NCBI GenBank assembly: GCA_945869935.1
Contig: CAMBSA010000078.1
Coordinates: 1 to 7,444, forward strand
Length of the DNA: 7,444 nucleotides
Source of the DNA: Bordetella parapertussis
GTDB taxonomy: Bacteria; Pseudomonadota; Gammaproteobacteria; Burkholderiales; SG8-39
Direction of reading: 5' to 3'
This document shows, piece by piece, positions 1-7,067 of the stretch. Every line of letters begins with the position of its first letter. The stretch's first letter is position 1. The notes below the pieces were generated by a model. The model was not told the origin of the DNA. It saw nothing but the letters and a program-made list of their open reading frames with translations, and searched no databases. The position numbers were made by a program, and so were the translations under genes.

Positions 1-770
1 TTCTGCCTCGTATCCGCGGACGGGTGCGTGGAGAGAAACTGCGGCGGACGCGCCCCGCCGATCGATCCCATCTTCTGCCAGAGCGATATGGCGGCATGCG
101 GGTCGAAAGCCGACCGTGCAGCGAGTTCCACCCCGACACGATCCGCCTCCGTTTCGTGCAGCCGCGAATTCGGGAGGTTGAACGTAACGTCGAGGATCGT
201 CTGGGAAATATCCTGCCCGGCGGCACCGATGCCGAGCACCGCGCCGACCACGCCGATCGCCAGACTTTGCGCCGTCGCCTGTGAAGCGCGCTCGCGGCCG
301 TGCTCGCGCAGCGCATGCGCAATTTCATGCCCGATCACCGCCGCGAGTTCGTCATCGGTGATGCGCAGCTTGTCGATCAGGCCGGTGTACACCGCGATCT
401 TGCCCCCGGGCATGCACCAGGCATTGACCTCGGGTGAAGTGATGACGTTGACTTCCCATTTCCAGCCGGGCGCATCGGAGCGAAACGCGTTGACGCTCGC
501 GATCAGACGGTTCGCGATCGCGCGCACCCGCTCGAGTTGCGCCGGGTCGCGGTTGAGCTGCCCTTTCTTCTGCGCATCGGCCATCACCTGCTGGTAGGCC
601 TTGACCGCGCTGCTGTTGACCGCCGCGGCCGAGACCATGAAGCTCTGCGTCCGATCAACGCCGACCGCGCCCGCCTGGGTCGTCTGCACCGTCTGGCAGG
701 CGGCAAGCGATAACGCCGCGCAGATCGCGACTCCGAATAACCCGATCGTCTGCCTGATCGTCCGTTTCAT
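1..770 (-). CDS. M48-family zinc metalloprotease lipoprotein (LoiP/YcaL-like), C-terminus cut by window edge
   Basis: Translation of the minus strand from the ATG at 770 stays open for 256 codons to the left edge. The N-terminus is a lipoprotein signal: basic start MKRTIRQ, a hydrophobic stretch, then lipobox LAAC with Cys25. Gln at +2 predicts outer-membrane sorting, so the enzyme should sit on the periplasmic side of the outer membrane. HEIAH at residues 148-152 supplies two zinc-binding His and the catalytic Glu149. ETEAD at 206-210 fits the M48 ExxxD motif that gives the third zinc ligand, and FLSTHPS at 245-251 is the usual late M48 motif. Small M48 lipoproteins such as E. coli LoiP are about 250 residues, so probably only 15-30 residues are missing. 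GGGGA lies 4 nt upstream of the ATG and supports this start. The likely role is proteolytic quality control of envelope proteins; the substrate is unknown. The gene lies 55 bp downstream of the MFS gene on the same strand, so co-transcription is possible. Confidence 0.93.
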   Translation of the reverse strand, partial: MKRTIRQTIGLFGVAICAALSLAACQTVQTTQAGAVGVDRTQSFMVSAAAVNSSAVKAYQQVMADAQKKGQLNRDPAQLERVRAIANRLIASVNAFRSDAPGWKWEVNVITSPEVNAWCMPGGKIAVYTGLIDKLRITDDELAAVIGHEIAHALREHGRERASQATAQSLAIGVVGAVLGIGAAGQDISQTILDVTFNLPNSRLHETEADRVGVELAARSAFDPHAAISLWQKMGSIGGARPPQFLSTHPSADTRQ

Positions 771-825
771 CGTTTCCCCGCATGTGTGTCCAGGATGCGC
801 GCCCGGATTATCCCTGATAACGCTT

Positions 826-2013
826 TCAGGCCGCATTCTGTTGACCCGGAATCCTGACTGCCTCCTGAGGCGGCGCGAGCCGCCGTGCCCGGACAAGTAC
901 CGCCAGACCAACCGCCCCGGCGAACGACGCGAAAGTGAACGTCCAGGCCGGCCCCACCGCATCCCAGAGCACACCGCTGACGAGGCTGCCGAGCATGCCC
1001 CCTGCACCGTAAGTAAGACTGCCGTAGAGCGCCTGCCCGCTCGCCCGCCTCCCATCGCCGAACCACGCGCTCACCAGGCCTATCGATGCCGCGTGATGCG
1101 CACCGAAGGTGGCCGCATGCAGAAGCTGCGCAATCACGATGATGATCACCGAATCTGCAAACCAGCCGATCGAGGCGAAGCGCAGGATCGCGCAGACAAA
1201 CGCGAACTTGAGCAAGGTCTCGCTCGAGAATCGACGGAACAGCCGCGGCGACCAGAGGAACACGAAGATCTCCGCCACCACCCCGAGCGACCAGAGCATC
1301 CCCACCGCAGTCTTGCTGTAGCCGGCTTGCGCGAGATGGATGGAATAGAACCCGTAGAACGGACCGTGCGCCACCGACATCAGGAAGCAGGCGGTAAAGA
1401 GGGCCATCACCTGCGGCTTGGCAAGCACCTGCCACACGCCGCCCCGGTCGGCGGAATGCGATACCGCCACCGGCTCGGGCACCGAGAACGCCATCAGCGC
1501 TCCCGTGACAAGCACCGCCAGCAACAACCATAACAACAGGCGTATCGGGTAGATGTCCAGCAGCGGGCCGACAACCAGCACGGTCACGACAAATCCGATC
1601 GACCCCCAGAGCCGTACCGGTCCGTAGCGACCGGGGTGATCGCGCACATGGGAAAACGTGATGCCTTCGAAGATCGGCATCACGGGCGCAACGACCGCGC
1701 TGAACACGGCGATCAGCACCAGCATGCCGATGAAGGAATCGGCGGCGAACGCCCCCGCCCAGGTGATCGCACCCAGCACCATGGACACGCGCAGCACGCC
1801 GGAACGGTGCCCGCTGCGATCCGCCCAGGGGCCGACGACGAGCGGCACGAGAATTCGCGCGAGCGCCATCACCGAAAGAATGATGCCGATCTCCACGCCG
1901 GGAAGCGCGAGTTCGCGCTGCAGGTACAGGCTGAAAAAAGGCGTGAAGGCGCCGACGTAGGCGAAGTACGCGAAGTAGAACGCCGAGAGCCGGACGTAGG
2001 GGACGGAGGACAT
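826..2013 (-). CDS. MFS transporter, HcaT/LacY-like (MFS_1_like, phenylpropionate:H+ symporter group)
   Basis: This is a 395-residue integral membrane protein of the length expected for a 12-helix major facilitator. The N-terminus VPYVRLSAFYFAYFAYVGAF and the helix-1 exit PFFSLYLQ are typical of the HcaT/nucleoside-symporter-like group. GPWADRSGHRS (residues 61-71) matches the MFS loop 2-3 motif GxxxDRxGxR. Successive hydrophobic segments continue to about residue 380 and the tail is polar. The frame stays open upstream to an ATG at 2151. I chose the ATG at 2013 because the extra 46 residues are hydrophilic, unlike the family, and would extend through most of the divergent promoter region. 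No clear Shine-Dalgarno sequence precedes the chosen start, so it is not certain. The substrate cannot be read from the sequence; family names refer to 3-phenylpropionate, which need not apply. In Pseudomonas a related MFS gene lies next to aroC (recalled, not checked). Here a large gene separates them. Confidence 0.9.
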   Translation of the reverse strand: MSSVPYVRLSAFYFAYFAYVGAFTPFFSLYLQRELALPGVEIGIILSVMALARILVPLVVGPWADRSGHRSGVLRVSMVLGAITWAGAFAADSFIGMLVLIAVFSAVVAPVMPIFEGITFSHVRDHPGRYGPVRLWGSIGFVVTVLVVGPLLDIYPIRLLLWLLLAVLVTGALMAFSVPEPVAVSHSADRGGVWQVLAKPQVMALFTACFLMSVAHGPFYGFYSIHLAQAGYSKTAVGMLWSLGVVAEIFVFLWSPRLFRRFSSETLLKFAFVCAILRFASIGWFADSVIIIVIAQLLHAATFGAHHAASIGLVSAWFGDGRRASGQALYGSLTYGAGGMLGSLVSGVLWDAVGPAWTFTFASFAGAVGLAVLVRARRLAPPQEAVRIPGQQNAA

Positions 2014-2188
2014 CGTGAATACCGGAAATTCGGGGAGCGGCGCGCAGGCTTTCGATGCGCGGCAAGCGCGTAAGATAACCGCTTTTTGCGACGGTTCGCG
2101 ATCCGTTCCGGGTTTTACCGCGGACACGGCGGGCACACTTCGCGGGCGCACCTCGACCTATGGACTTACCGACTTGAATTCCTCCGCC
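2014..2188. promoter_or_regulatory. Divergent intergenic region between MFS gene and spermidine-synthase-like gene
   Basis: These 175 bp separate two divergently transcribed genes, so promoters for both should lie here. The most promoter-like short element is TAAGAT at 2071-2076 on the plus strand. It has a poor -35 candidate (CTTTCG at 2049-2054, 16 bp spacer). On the minus strand the same place reads TATCTT, again without a good -35. I see no convincing operator. Both neighbouring frames can be extended into this region, but the encoded residues are hydrophilic and do not resemble either family. The region is inferred to be regulatory from gene layout more than from motifs. Confidence 0.45.
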
Positions 2189-5137
2189 ATGCGAGTTCCC
2201 CGCAGCGTGTTTTTCGCGCTGTTCGCGGTCTCCGGTTTCGCCGGCCTGATCTACGAGTCGATCTGGACCCATTACCTGAAACTCTTTCTCGGCCACGCCG
2301 CCTACGCGCAGACGCTGGTACTTGCGCTATTCATGGGCGGCATGGCGATCGGTGCATGGCTCTGCAGCCGCGCGGGCGCACGCTGGACCAATCTGCTCGC
2401 GGGTTATGCGATCGCTGAAGCACTCATCGGTGTCGCCGCCCTCGTCTTCCATCCGTTGTTCGTCGCCACCACCGACGTCGCATTCGACAATCTTCTTCCG
2501 GCCCTCGGCAACGAATCACTCGCGACGCTTGCGAAATGGTCCCTCGGTAGTGCGCTGATCCTGCCGCAGTCCATCCTGCTCGGCATGACCTTCCCGCTGA
2601 TGAGCGCCGGCATCATCCGCCGCTATCCGCTCGCGCCCGGCGAGTCGCTTGCGATGCTGTACTTCACCAACAGCTTTGGCGCGGCGATCGGCGTGCTCGC
2701 GAGCGGATTCATCCTGATCGAGCACCTCGGGCTGCCCGGCACCATGCAGACCGCGGGTGTACTGAACCTAGTGCTCGCCGCGGTGGTCTGGATGCTCTCC
2801 CGCGGCGGCGAACCCGGCGCCGCGCCGGTGCAGACGAACGACTCGGCGGGATCGACGCCAGCCCTGTTCCTCGTCGTTGCGCTGCTCACCGGCACCGCCT
2901 CGTTCATCTACGAGATCGGATGGATCCGCATGCTGTCGCTGGTGCTCGGCGCATCGACGCATTCGTTTGAACTGATGCTGTCCTCCTTCATCCTTGGCCT
3001 CGCGTTTGGCGGACTGTGGGTGCGCAAGCGCATCGACTCGATCGCGGAGCCCATCCGCTGGCTTGGCACGGTACAGGTCGCGATGGGGCTGCTCGCGCTC
3101 GCGACCATCCCGGTCTACGGCCAGATGTTCGGTGTGATGCAGGCAGTGATCAAGGGCCTTGCCAAGACCGACGCGGGCCACGCGATGTTTCTCGCCTCGA
3201 GCCACGGTATCGCGCTCGCGGTAATGTTCCCCGCCACCTTCTGCGCCGGTATGACCCTGCCGCTAATCACTTATGTATTGCTGCGTTCCGGGCAGGGCGA
3301 GAAGGCTATCGGGGCGGTGTACGCCTCCAACACGCTGGGGGCGATCCTCGGCGTCGTGCTCGCGGCGCATATCGGCATGCCTTATCTCGGGCTCAAGGGC
3401 CTGATCGTCGCGGGCGCGCTGATCGACGTGACGCTCGGCCTCGTGCTGCTCTGGCGTTACCGCGCATCCCTCTTCGCCCCGGTGTTCGCCACCGCTGTTG
3501 TGCTGCTCGGCTTTGCGGTGGTGGTTCCGCTGTTCTCGCTTGATGCCCACATGATGGCCTCCGGCGTGTTCCGCCGCGGCGACCTGTTCGTCGACAGCGA
3601 TGTGAAGGTCATTTCGCACCGCGACGGCAAGACCACCACGGTGAGCATGCTCGACTTCAGCGAAGGCCGGAGCCTGCGTACCAACGGCAAATCCGACGGC
3701 GCGATCAACATGAACCCGCTTGGAGCGCGCATCTCCGACGAACTCACCATGGTGCTCACCGCGGCGCTGCCGCTTGCCTACAAGCCGGATGCAAAGCACG
3801 CGGCGATCATCGGCATCGGCACCGGACTCACCACCCATGCGATGTTGTCTAGCGCCACGATCGAGGAAGTGGACACGATCGAGATCGAACCCGCGATGGC
3901 CGAAGCCTCGCGCCTGTTCGCGCCGGTGAATGCCAATGCCTTCGCCGACCCGCGCAGCCACATCATCTTCGACGACGCCAAGACCTACTTCTCAACGCGC
4001 AACCGCAAGTACGACATCATCGTCTCGGAGCCGTCCAATCCCTGGGTGAGCGGCGTATCGAGCCTGTTTACGCGCGAGTTCTACCGCCACACCAAACGCT
4101 ATCTCAAGCCCGGCGGCGTGCTGGTGCAGTGGTTCCAGTTGTACGAGATCGATCCCAGCCTCGTCGGCTCGGTGCTGCTCTCGCTCGGCGCAGAATTTCC
4201 CGACTACGTGATCTACATGGCCACCGAAAGTGACCTGCTGATCGTCGCAGGCGATCCGGAAACCCTCGCACGCCCCTTGGCCGACGTGACGAAAATCGCC
4301 GGCCTCTCGGACGAACTGCAACGCATCCACGTCAACACACTCGGCGACATCCAGATGCGTCGCCTCGGCGGGAAAGCCGCGCTCGATCCGTTTTTCAGGA
4401 GCTACAAGGTGCCGGGCAATTCGGACTTCCAGCCCTACCTCGACCTGAACGCGGCAAAGTACCGCTTCCTGCAGCGCTACGCGGGCGAGGTCACCGAGAT
4501 CGACAGCGCCTCGGGCATCCCGGTGCTGTCGATGCTCGAAGGCCGCGTCTCGCACTCCACCAGCGCGCCCTCGCTCGGCGGCGAAGACTATCTCGCTCGT
4601 ATCGAGCAGACCCGCCGCGCGCTCTATGCGCGCAATTTCTTCCTGAGTCCGGTGCCGCCCGACCCGGTGTCGATCCCGCGAAATTTCCAGAAGGATCTCG
4701 AACTCACCCAGCTGCGTCTTATGGACTGCCGCAATCCCGAGCGTTTCGACATCTGGTTTCATTCGCTGTACGCGCTCGCGCGCGCGGTAAACCCGTACCT
4801 GTCGGCGGTCGATGCGGACCAGCTCTGGACAAAGCTCATCGCGCATCCCTGCGGTGGAAAGATTCCCGAAGCGCAACAAAAATGGCTGGACCTCTACCTC
4901 GCGATCGGACGGCGCGATGCGCAGGCGATGACAATGCTGTCGGAATCCCTGCTCAGCCTTTCAACCGATCTTCCGAAAGGCAACCGGCAGTTCCTGATCA
5001 CAGCCGCGATGACAGGACATCTGATGCGCAAGGACAAGGCTGCGGCCGCCGCGGTATGGAGCCGTCACCCCAAGGATGTGGATGGCACCACCGATGTGAC
5101 GCTGCGCTTTCTGTACGCGCACGCATTTTCAGGCTGA
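2189..5137 (+). CDS. Fused multi-pass membrane / spermidine-synthase-like protein with C-terminal helical extension
   Basis: The protein is about 982 residues in three parts. Residues 1-450 are a membrane domain with two homologous halves: LIYES and FIYEI around 20-24 and 239-243, and GMTFPL at 132 against GMTLPL at 354. Residues about 480-780 are a spermidine-synthase-like Rossmann domain. It shows the nucleotide-binding loop GIGTG at 542-546, acidic EIE at 565-567, DDAKTYF from 595, EPSNPWVSG from 614, and LKPGGVLVQW in the following strand. Residues from about 800 to 982 are helical and unassigned. In true spermidine synthases the catalytic motif reads DSSDP; here it is EPSNP, so aminopropyl transfer is doubtful. 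Databases usually call such proteins fused MFS/spermidine synthase, with no established function. The start is uncertain: the frame is open from an ATG at 2015, with an in-frame TTG at 2174. The ATG at 2189 places the first helix right at the N-terminus as in relatives, but no strong Shine-Dalgarno sequence marks it. The gene converges on aroC with a 25 bp gap. Confidence 0.92.
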   Translation: MRVPRSVFFALFAVSGFAGLIYESIWTHYLKLFLGHAAYAQTLVLALFMGGMAIGAWLCSRAGARWTNLLAGYAIAEALIGVAALVFHPLFVATTDVAFDNLLPALGNESLATLAKWSLGSALILPQSILLGMTFPLMSAGIIRRYPLAPGESLAMLYFTNSFGAAIGVLASGFILIEHLGLPGTMQTAGVLNLVLAAVVWMLSRGGEPGAAPVQTNDSAGSTPALFLVVALLTGTASFIYEIGWIRMLSLVLGASTHSFELMLSSFILGLAFGGLWVRKRIDSIAEPIRWLGTVQVAMGLLALATIPVYGQMFGVMQAVIKGLAKTDAGHAMFLASSHGIALAVMFPATFCAGMTLPLITYVLLRSGQGEKAIGAVYASNTLGAILGVVLAAHIGMPYLGLKGLIVAGALIDVTLGLVLLWRYRASLFAPVFATAVVLLGFAVVVPLFSLDAHMMASGVFRRGDLFVDSDVKVISHRDGKTTTVSMLDFSEGRSLRTNGKSDGAINMNPLGARISDELTMVLTAALPLAYKPDAKHAAIIGIGTGLTTHAMLSSATIEEVDTIEIEPAMAEASRLFAPVNANAFADPRSHIIFDDAKTYFSTRNRKYDIIVSEPSNPWVSGVSSLFTREFYRHTKRYLKPGGVLVQWFQLYEIDPSLVGSVLLSLGAEFPDYVIYMATESDLLIVAGDPETLARPLADVTKIAGLSDELQRIHVNTLGDIQMRRLGGKAALDPFFRSYKVPGNSDFQPYLDLNAAKYRFLQRYAGEVTEIDSASGIPVLSMLEGRVSHSTSAPSLGGEDYLARIEQTRRALYARNFFLSPVPPDPVSIPRNFQKDLELTQLRLMDCRNPERFDIWFHSLYALARAVNPYLSAVDADQLWTKLIAHPCGGKIPEAQQKWLDLYLAIGRRDAQAMTMLSESLLSLSTDLPKGNRQFLITAAMTGHLMRKDKAAAAAVWSRHPKDVDGTTDVTLRFLYAHAFSG

Positions 5138-5144
5138 GCTGAAA
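5127..5144. other. Inverted repeat at the convergent gene junction (possible weak terminator)
   Basis: TTTCAG at 5127-5132 pairs with CTGAAA at 5139-5144 around a six-base loop that contains the stop codon of the plus-strand gene. It lies between two convergent genes, where a terminator is expected. The stem is short and AT-rich, and no U-tract follows on either strand, so it is not a good intrinsic terminator. It may be chance. Confidence 0.25.
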
Positions 5145-5162
5145 GCACCGCGCCGGGAAACC

Positions 5163-6263
5163 TCAGTCGCGTCGCTGGCCGATTTTCGGCGTTACTGTCG
5201 TCACGTCACCGCACTGCGCCCGATGGCGCAACGCATGGTCCATCAGCACGCAGGCCAGCATCGCCTCGGCAATGGGCGTGGCGCGTATGCCCACGCAGGG
5301 GTCGTGGCGCCCGGTCGTGGCGACTGTCACCGGCTTGCCGTCCAGATCGATTGATTGCCGCGGAATGCGGATCGACGAGGTTGGTTTCAGCGCGATGCTC
5401 ACCACCACGTCCTGGCCGGTCGAGATGCCACCGAGCACGCCGCCCGCGTGATTGGAAAGGAAGCCGTCGGGCGTGAGTTCGTCGCCGTGCACGCTCCCTC
5501 GCTGGTCGACCGACGCAAATCCCGAACCGATTTCTACGCCCTTCACCGCGTTGATGCCCATCATGCCCGCGGCGATGTCCGCGTCGAGTCTGCCGTACAC
5601 CGGTTCGCCCCAACCAACAGGAACGCCCTCGGCAATCACCGTCACGCGCGCGCCACAGGAATCGCCGTCGCGCCGCAGTTCATCCATGAAGGCTTCGAGC
5701 GCCGGCACCGCACCCTGGTCGGCGACGAAAAACGGATTCGCCCCCACCGCATCCCAGCGCTTGAACGGCACGACATGCGGACCGAGTTGCGACAGGTAGC
5801 CGCGCACCACGATGCCGTAGGTTTCGGACAGCCATTTTTTTGCAACCGCGCCCGCCGCTACCCGTACCGTGGTTTCGCGAGCCGACGCGCGTCCGCCGCC
5901 GCGGAAATCGCGAAAGCCGTACTTCTGTGTATAGGTGTAATCCGCATGACCGGGACGGAAGGTCCGGGCGATGTCCGAATAGTCCTTGGAGCGCTGGTCC
6001 TCGTTGCGGATCACGAAGCCGATCGGCGTGCCGGTGGTTTTTCCCTCGAAAATCCCCGACAGAAGCTCGATCCGGTCCGATTCCTGGCGCTGCGTCACAT
6101 GACGTGAGGTGCCCGGTTTGCGCCGGTCGAGTTCCTTCTGGATGTCCGCCGCGTCGAGCGACATGCCCGGCGGGCAGCCGTCGATTACGCCTCCCAGGGC
6201 CGGACCGTGGGATTCGCCGAAGGAGGTTACGCAGAACAGGGTGCCGAAGCTGTTGCCGGACAT
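5163..6263 (-). CDS. aroC: Chorismate synthase
   Basis: This 366-residue protein matches the usual length of bacterial chorismate synthase. The enzyme is cytosolic and uses reduced FMN to convert 5-enolpyruvylshikimate-3-phosphate to chorismate, the last step before aromatic amino acids, folate and quinones. All three family signatures are present: [10 protein letters not shown] with His19 near the N-terminus, [11 protein letters not shown] at 121-131, and [15 protein letters not shown] from 319. [10 protein letters not shown] carries the second conserved catalytic His at 106. The start [10 protein letters not shown] is the normal family N-terminus, although the Shine-Dalgarno sequence is weak (GAG about 9 nt upstream). 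No frameshift or loss of key residues is seen. The gene is monocistronic in this window: it faces the spermidine-synthase-like gene head-on and is preceded by a non-coding gap of about 220 bp. An HcaT-like MFS gene lies beyond the intervening gene. Confidence 0.98.
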   Translation of the reverse strand: MSGNSFGTLFCVTSFGESHGPALGGVIDGCPPGMSLDAADIQKELDRRKPGTSRHVTQRQESDRIELLSGIFEGKTTGTPIGFVIRNEDQRSKDYSDIARTFRPGHADYTYTQKYGFRDFRGGGRASARETTVRVAAGAVAKKWLSETYGIVVRGYLSQLGPHVVPFKRWDAVGANPFFVADQGAVPALEAFMDELRRDGDSCGARVTVIAEGVPVGWGEPVYGRLDADIAAGMMGINAVKGVEIGSGFASVDQRGSVHGDELTPDGFLSNHAGGVLGGISTGQDVVVSIALKPTSSIRIPRQSIDLDGKPVTVATTGRHDPCVGIRATPIAEAMLACVLMDHALRHRAQCGDVTTVTPKIGQRRD

Positions 6264-6358
6264 GGAAATTACTCGTGTAAGGAAGCTCTGATCAATTCAT
6301 ATTCTGCGACGAATCAAGCGAAGCTTCCCTCTGAAGTGGGGGATTGGAGCAGGGGACT

Positions 6359-6384
6359 AACATTGGGGGCATCGCCCCCTTGTT
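6359..6384. other. GC-rich hairpin upstream of aroC
   Basis: GGGGGC at 6365-6370 and GCCCCC at 6374-6379 form a perfect 6-bp stem with a three-base ATC loop. Outside it AACA (6359-6362) can pair with TGTT (6381-6384) across a small internal loop. It lies about 100 bp upstream of the aroC start and about 100 bp before the small plus-strand gene. It could terminate a transcript, act in the aroC leader, or simply be a stable extruded hairpin. There is no clean U-tract after the stem on either strand (TTGTTT follows on the plus strand), so terminator function is only a possibility. Confidence 0.4.
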
Positions 6385-6484
6385 TGCGCTATCCCTAACT
6401 CGCGGAAAATCAATGCAAAGTCTAACATGCGGGTATGTACTCCCTGACCGCATCCGCCAACACGCTTCCCCTTAGCCGGGCCCG

Positions 6485-6670
6485 ATGAGCGACGACCCGG
6501 ACAAACTCAAGGGGCCGGGCGGTCTCACCCTGCGGCAGATTCATGAACAGGTGAAGAAATCCGCCGATCGCGACCGCGCCGCGCTGCAGGCGCGCAACGC
6601 GTTGACGAACAAATCCTCGCGCTGGCAACGATTCGTCCGCTACGTATGGGACAAAAAACCAGGACGTTAG
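6485..6670 (+). CDS. Small basic hypothetical protein, 61 residues
   Basis: I do not recognise this protein. It starts MSDDPDKLKG, has a predicted helical, charge-rich middle (residues about 15-42, LRQIHEQVKKSADRDRAALQ) and ends in a basic, aromatic segment with RWQRFVRYVWDKK before the stop. There is no signal peptide or membrane span. The C-terminal segment could form an amphipathic helix that binds nucleic acid or membrane, which is only inference. Codon third positions are mostly G or C, as in the neighbouring real genes, and that is the main reason to accept it. Against it, no good Shine-Dalgarno sequence precedes the ATG and the frame is short. The opposite-strand frame over the same place has no better claim. 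It stands alone, divergent from aroC. Confidence 0.55.
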   Translation: MSDDPDKLKGPGGLTLRQIHEQVKKSADRDRAALQARNALTNKSSRWQRFVRYVWDKKPGR

Positions 6671-6962
6671 CCACTACTCACAACGCCCGGTTAAAGAAAT
6701 TCCGAAACGTGTCGTAGATACCTGAAGCAGAGGACGAAAGGCCCGCCGCCGGCACGCCCCCGGATTGCGACGCCATTTCGTCCCGGAATCCAGCAAAAGT
6801 TCCGCACTGCGGCATTTCTGAAAATTGTCATATATTGCAAATGGAACCGATGGTAAAGCCATAGATTTCATGGATTTAGAATTGTTTCATCTGCAAAACA
6901 GCCAGTGAGCCGAGCATTTGTTGGTGCAGGATCGACGTTTTTTGCAACCTTTTCCCCGGTCT

Positions 6963-6981
6963 TGTGTCAAAATTGCACACA
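6963..6981. promoter_or_regulatory. Imperfect 19-bp palindrome, candidate operator/promoter overlap
   Basis: TGTGT at 6963-6967 and ACACA at 6977-6981 are perfect inverted arms separated by 9 bp, and the AAATT core adds two more symmetric pairs, giving seven of nine. It is followed directly by the AT-rich TAAATAAAG, which could hold a -10 region, about 80 bp before the winged-helix gene. A dimeric regulator could bind such a site, and self-regulation by the downstream gene product would be a natural guess. No matching known operator was recognised. Confidence 0.3.
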
Positions 6982-7056
6982 TAAATAAAGCTGCTCCAAC
7001 GAGGGCGGGCTGGGTGTGGAGACAGAAACAGTAAGGGCGGAATTGACACGACCCAC

Positions 7057-7062
7057 GGAGAG
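7057..7062 (+). promoter_or_regulatory. Strong ribosome binding site for the winged-helix gene
   Basis: GGAGAG lies 5 nt before the ATG at 7068. It is the best Shine-Dalgarno match in the window and fixes the start of the partial gene. Confidence 0.75.
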
Positions 7063-7067
7063 ATATT

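Larger units (their letters stand above)
6671..7067. other. Non-coding, AT-richer intergenic stretch with short palindromes
   Basis: These nearly 400 bp hold no frame I would accept as coding, and the central part is clearly more AT-rich than the rest of the window. Short dyads are visible: CCGCA/TGCGG around a single base at 6802-6812, ATGG/CCAT at 6850-6862 with a five-base loop, and a larger imperfect palindrome at 6963-6981 listed separately. AT-rich promoter-like sequence occurs around 6825-6840 and 6982-6990. No tRNA, no recognisable riboswitch and no mobile-element end was seen. It most likely contains the promoter and control region for the downstream gene. Confidence 0.5.

Noticed and set aside
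28..1533. Plus-strand frames opposite the protease and MFS genes
   Set aside because: They are antisense shadows produced by high GC. The opposite strand carries HEXXH and MFS motifs, and these products show no recognisable pattern.
2015..2188. N-terminal extension of the spermidine-synthase-like protein to the ATG at 2015
   Set aside because: The 58 extra residues are hydrophilic, would fill the entire divergent promoter region and start next to the MFS start codon. The first conserved helix begins right after the ATG at 2189.
767..2296. Long minus-strand frame of 509 codons overlapping the MFS gene
   Set aside because: It is the adjacent frame of the MFS gene; its product is Arg/Gly/Ala-rich with no domain pattern, while the other frame gives a clear 12-helix transporter.
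3992..4879. Minus-strand frame of 295 codons inside the large fusion gene
   Set aside because: It is antisense to the conserved SAM-fold domain, and its charged, repetitive composition is typical of a shadow frame.
5355..6107. Plus-strand frame of 250 codons opposite aroC
   Set aside because: It is antisense to an unmistakable chorismate synthase and has low-complexity Arg/His/Ala composition.
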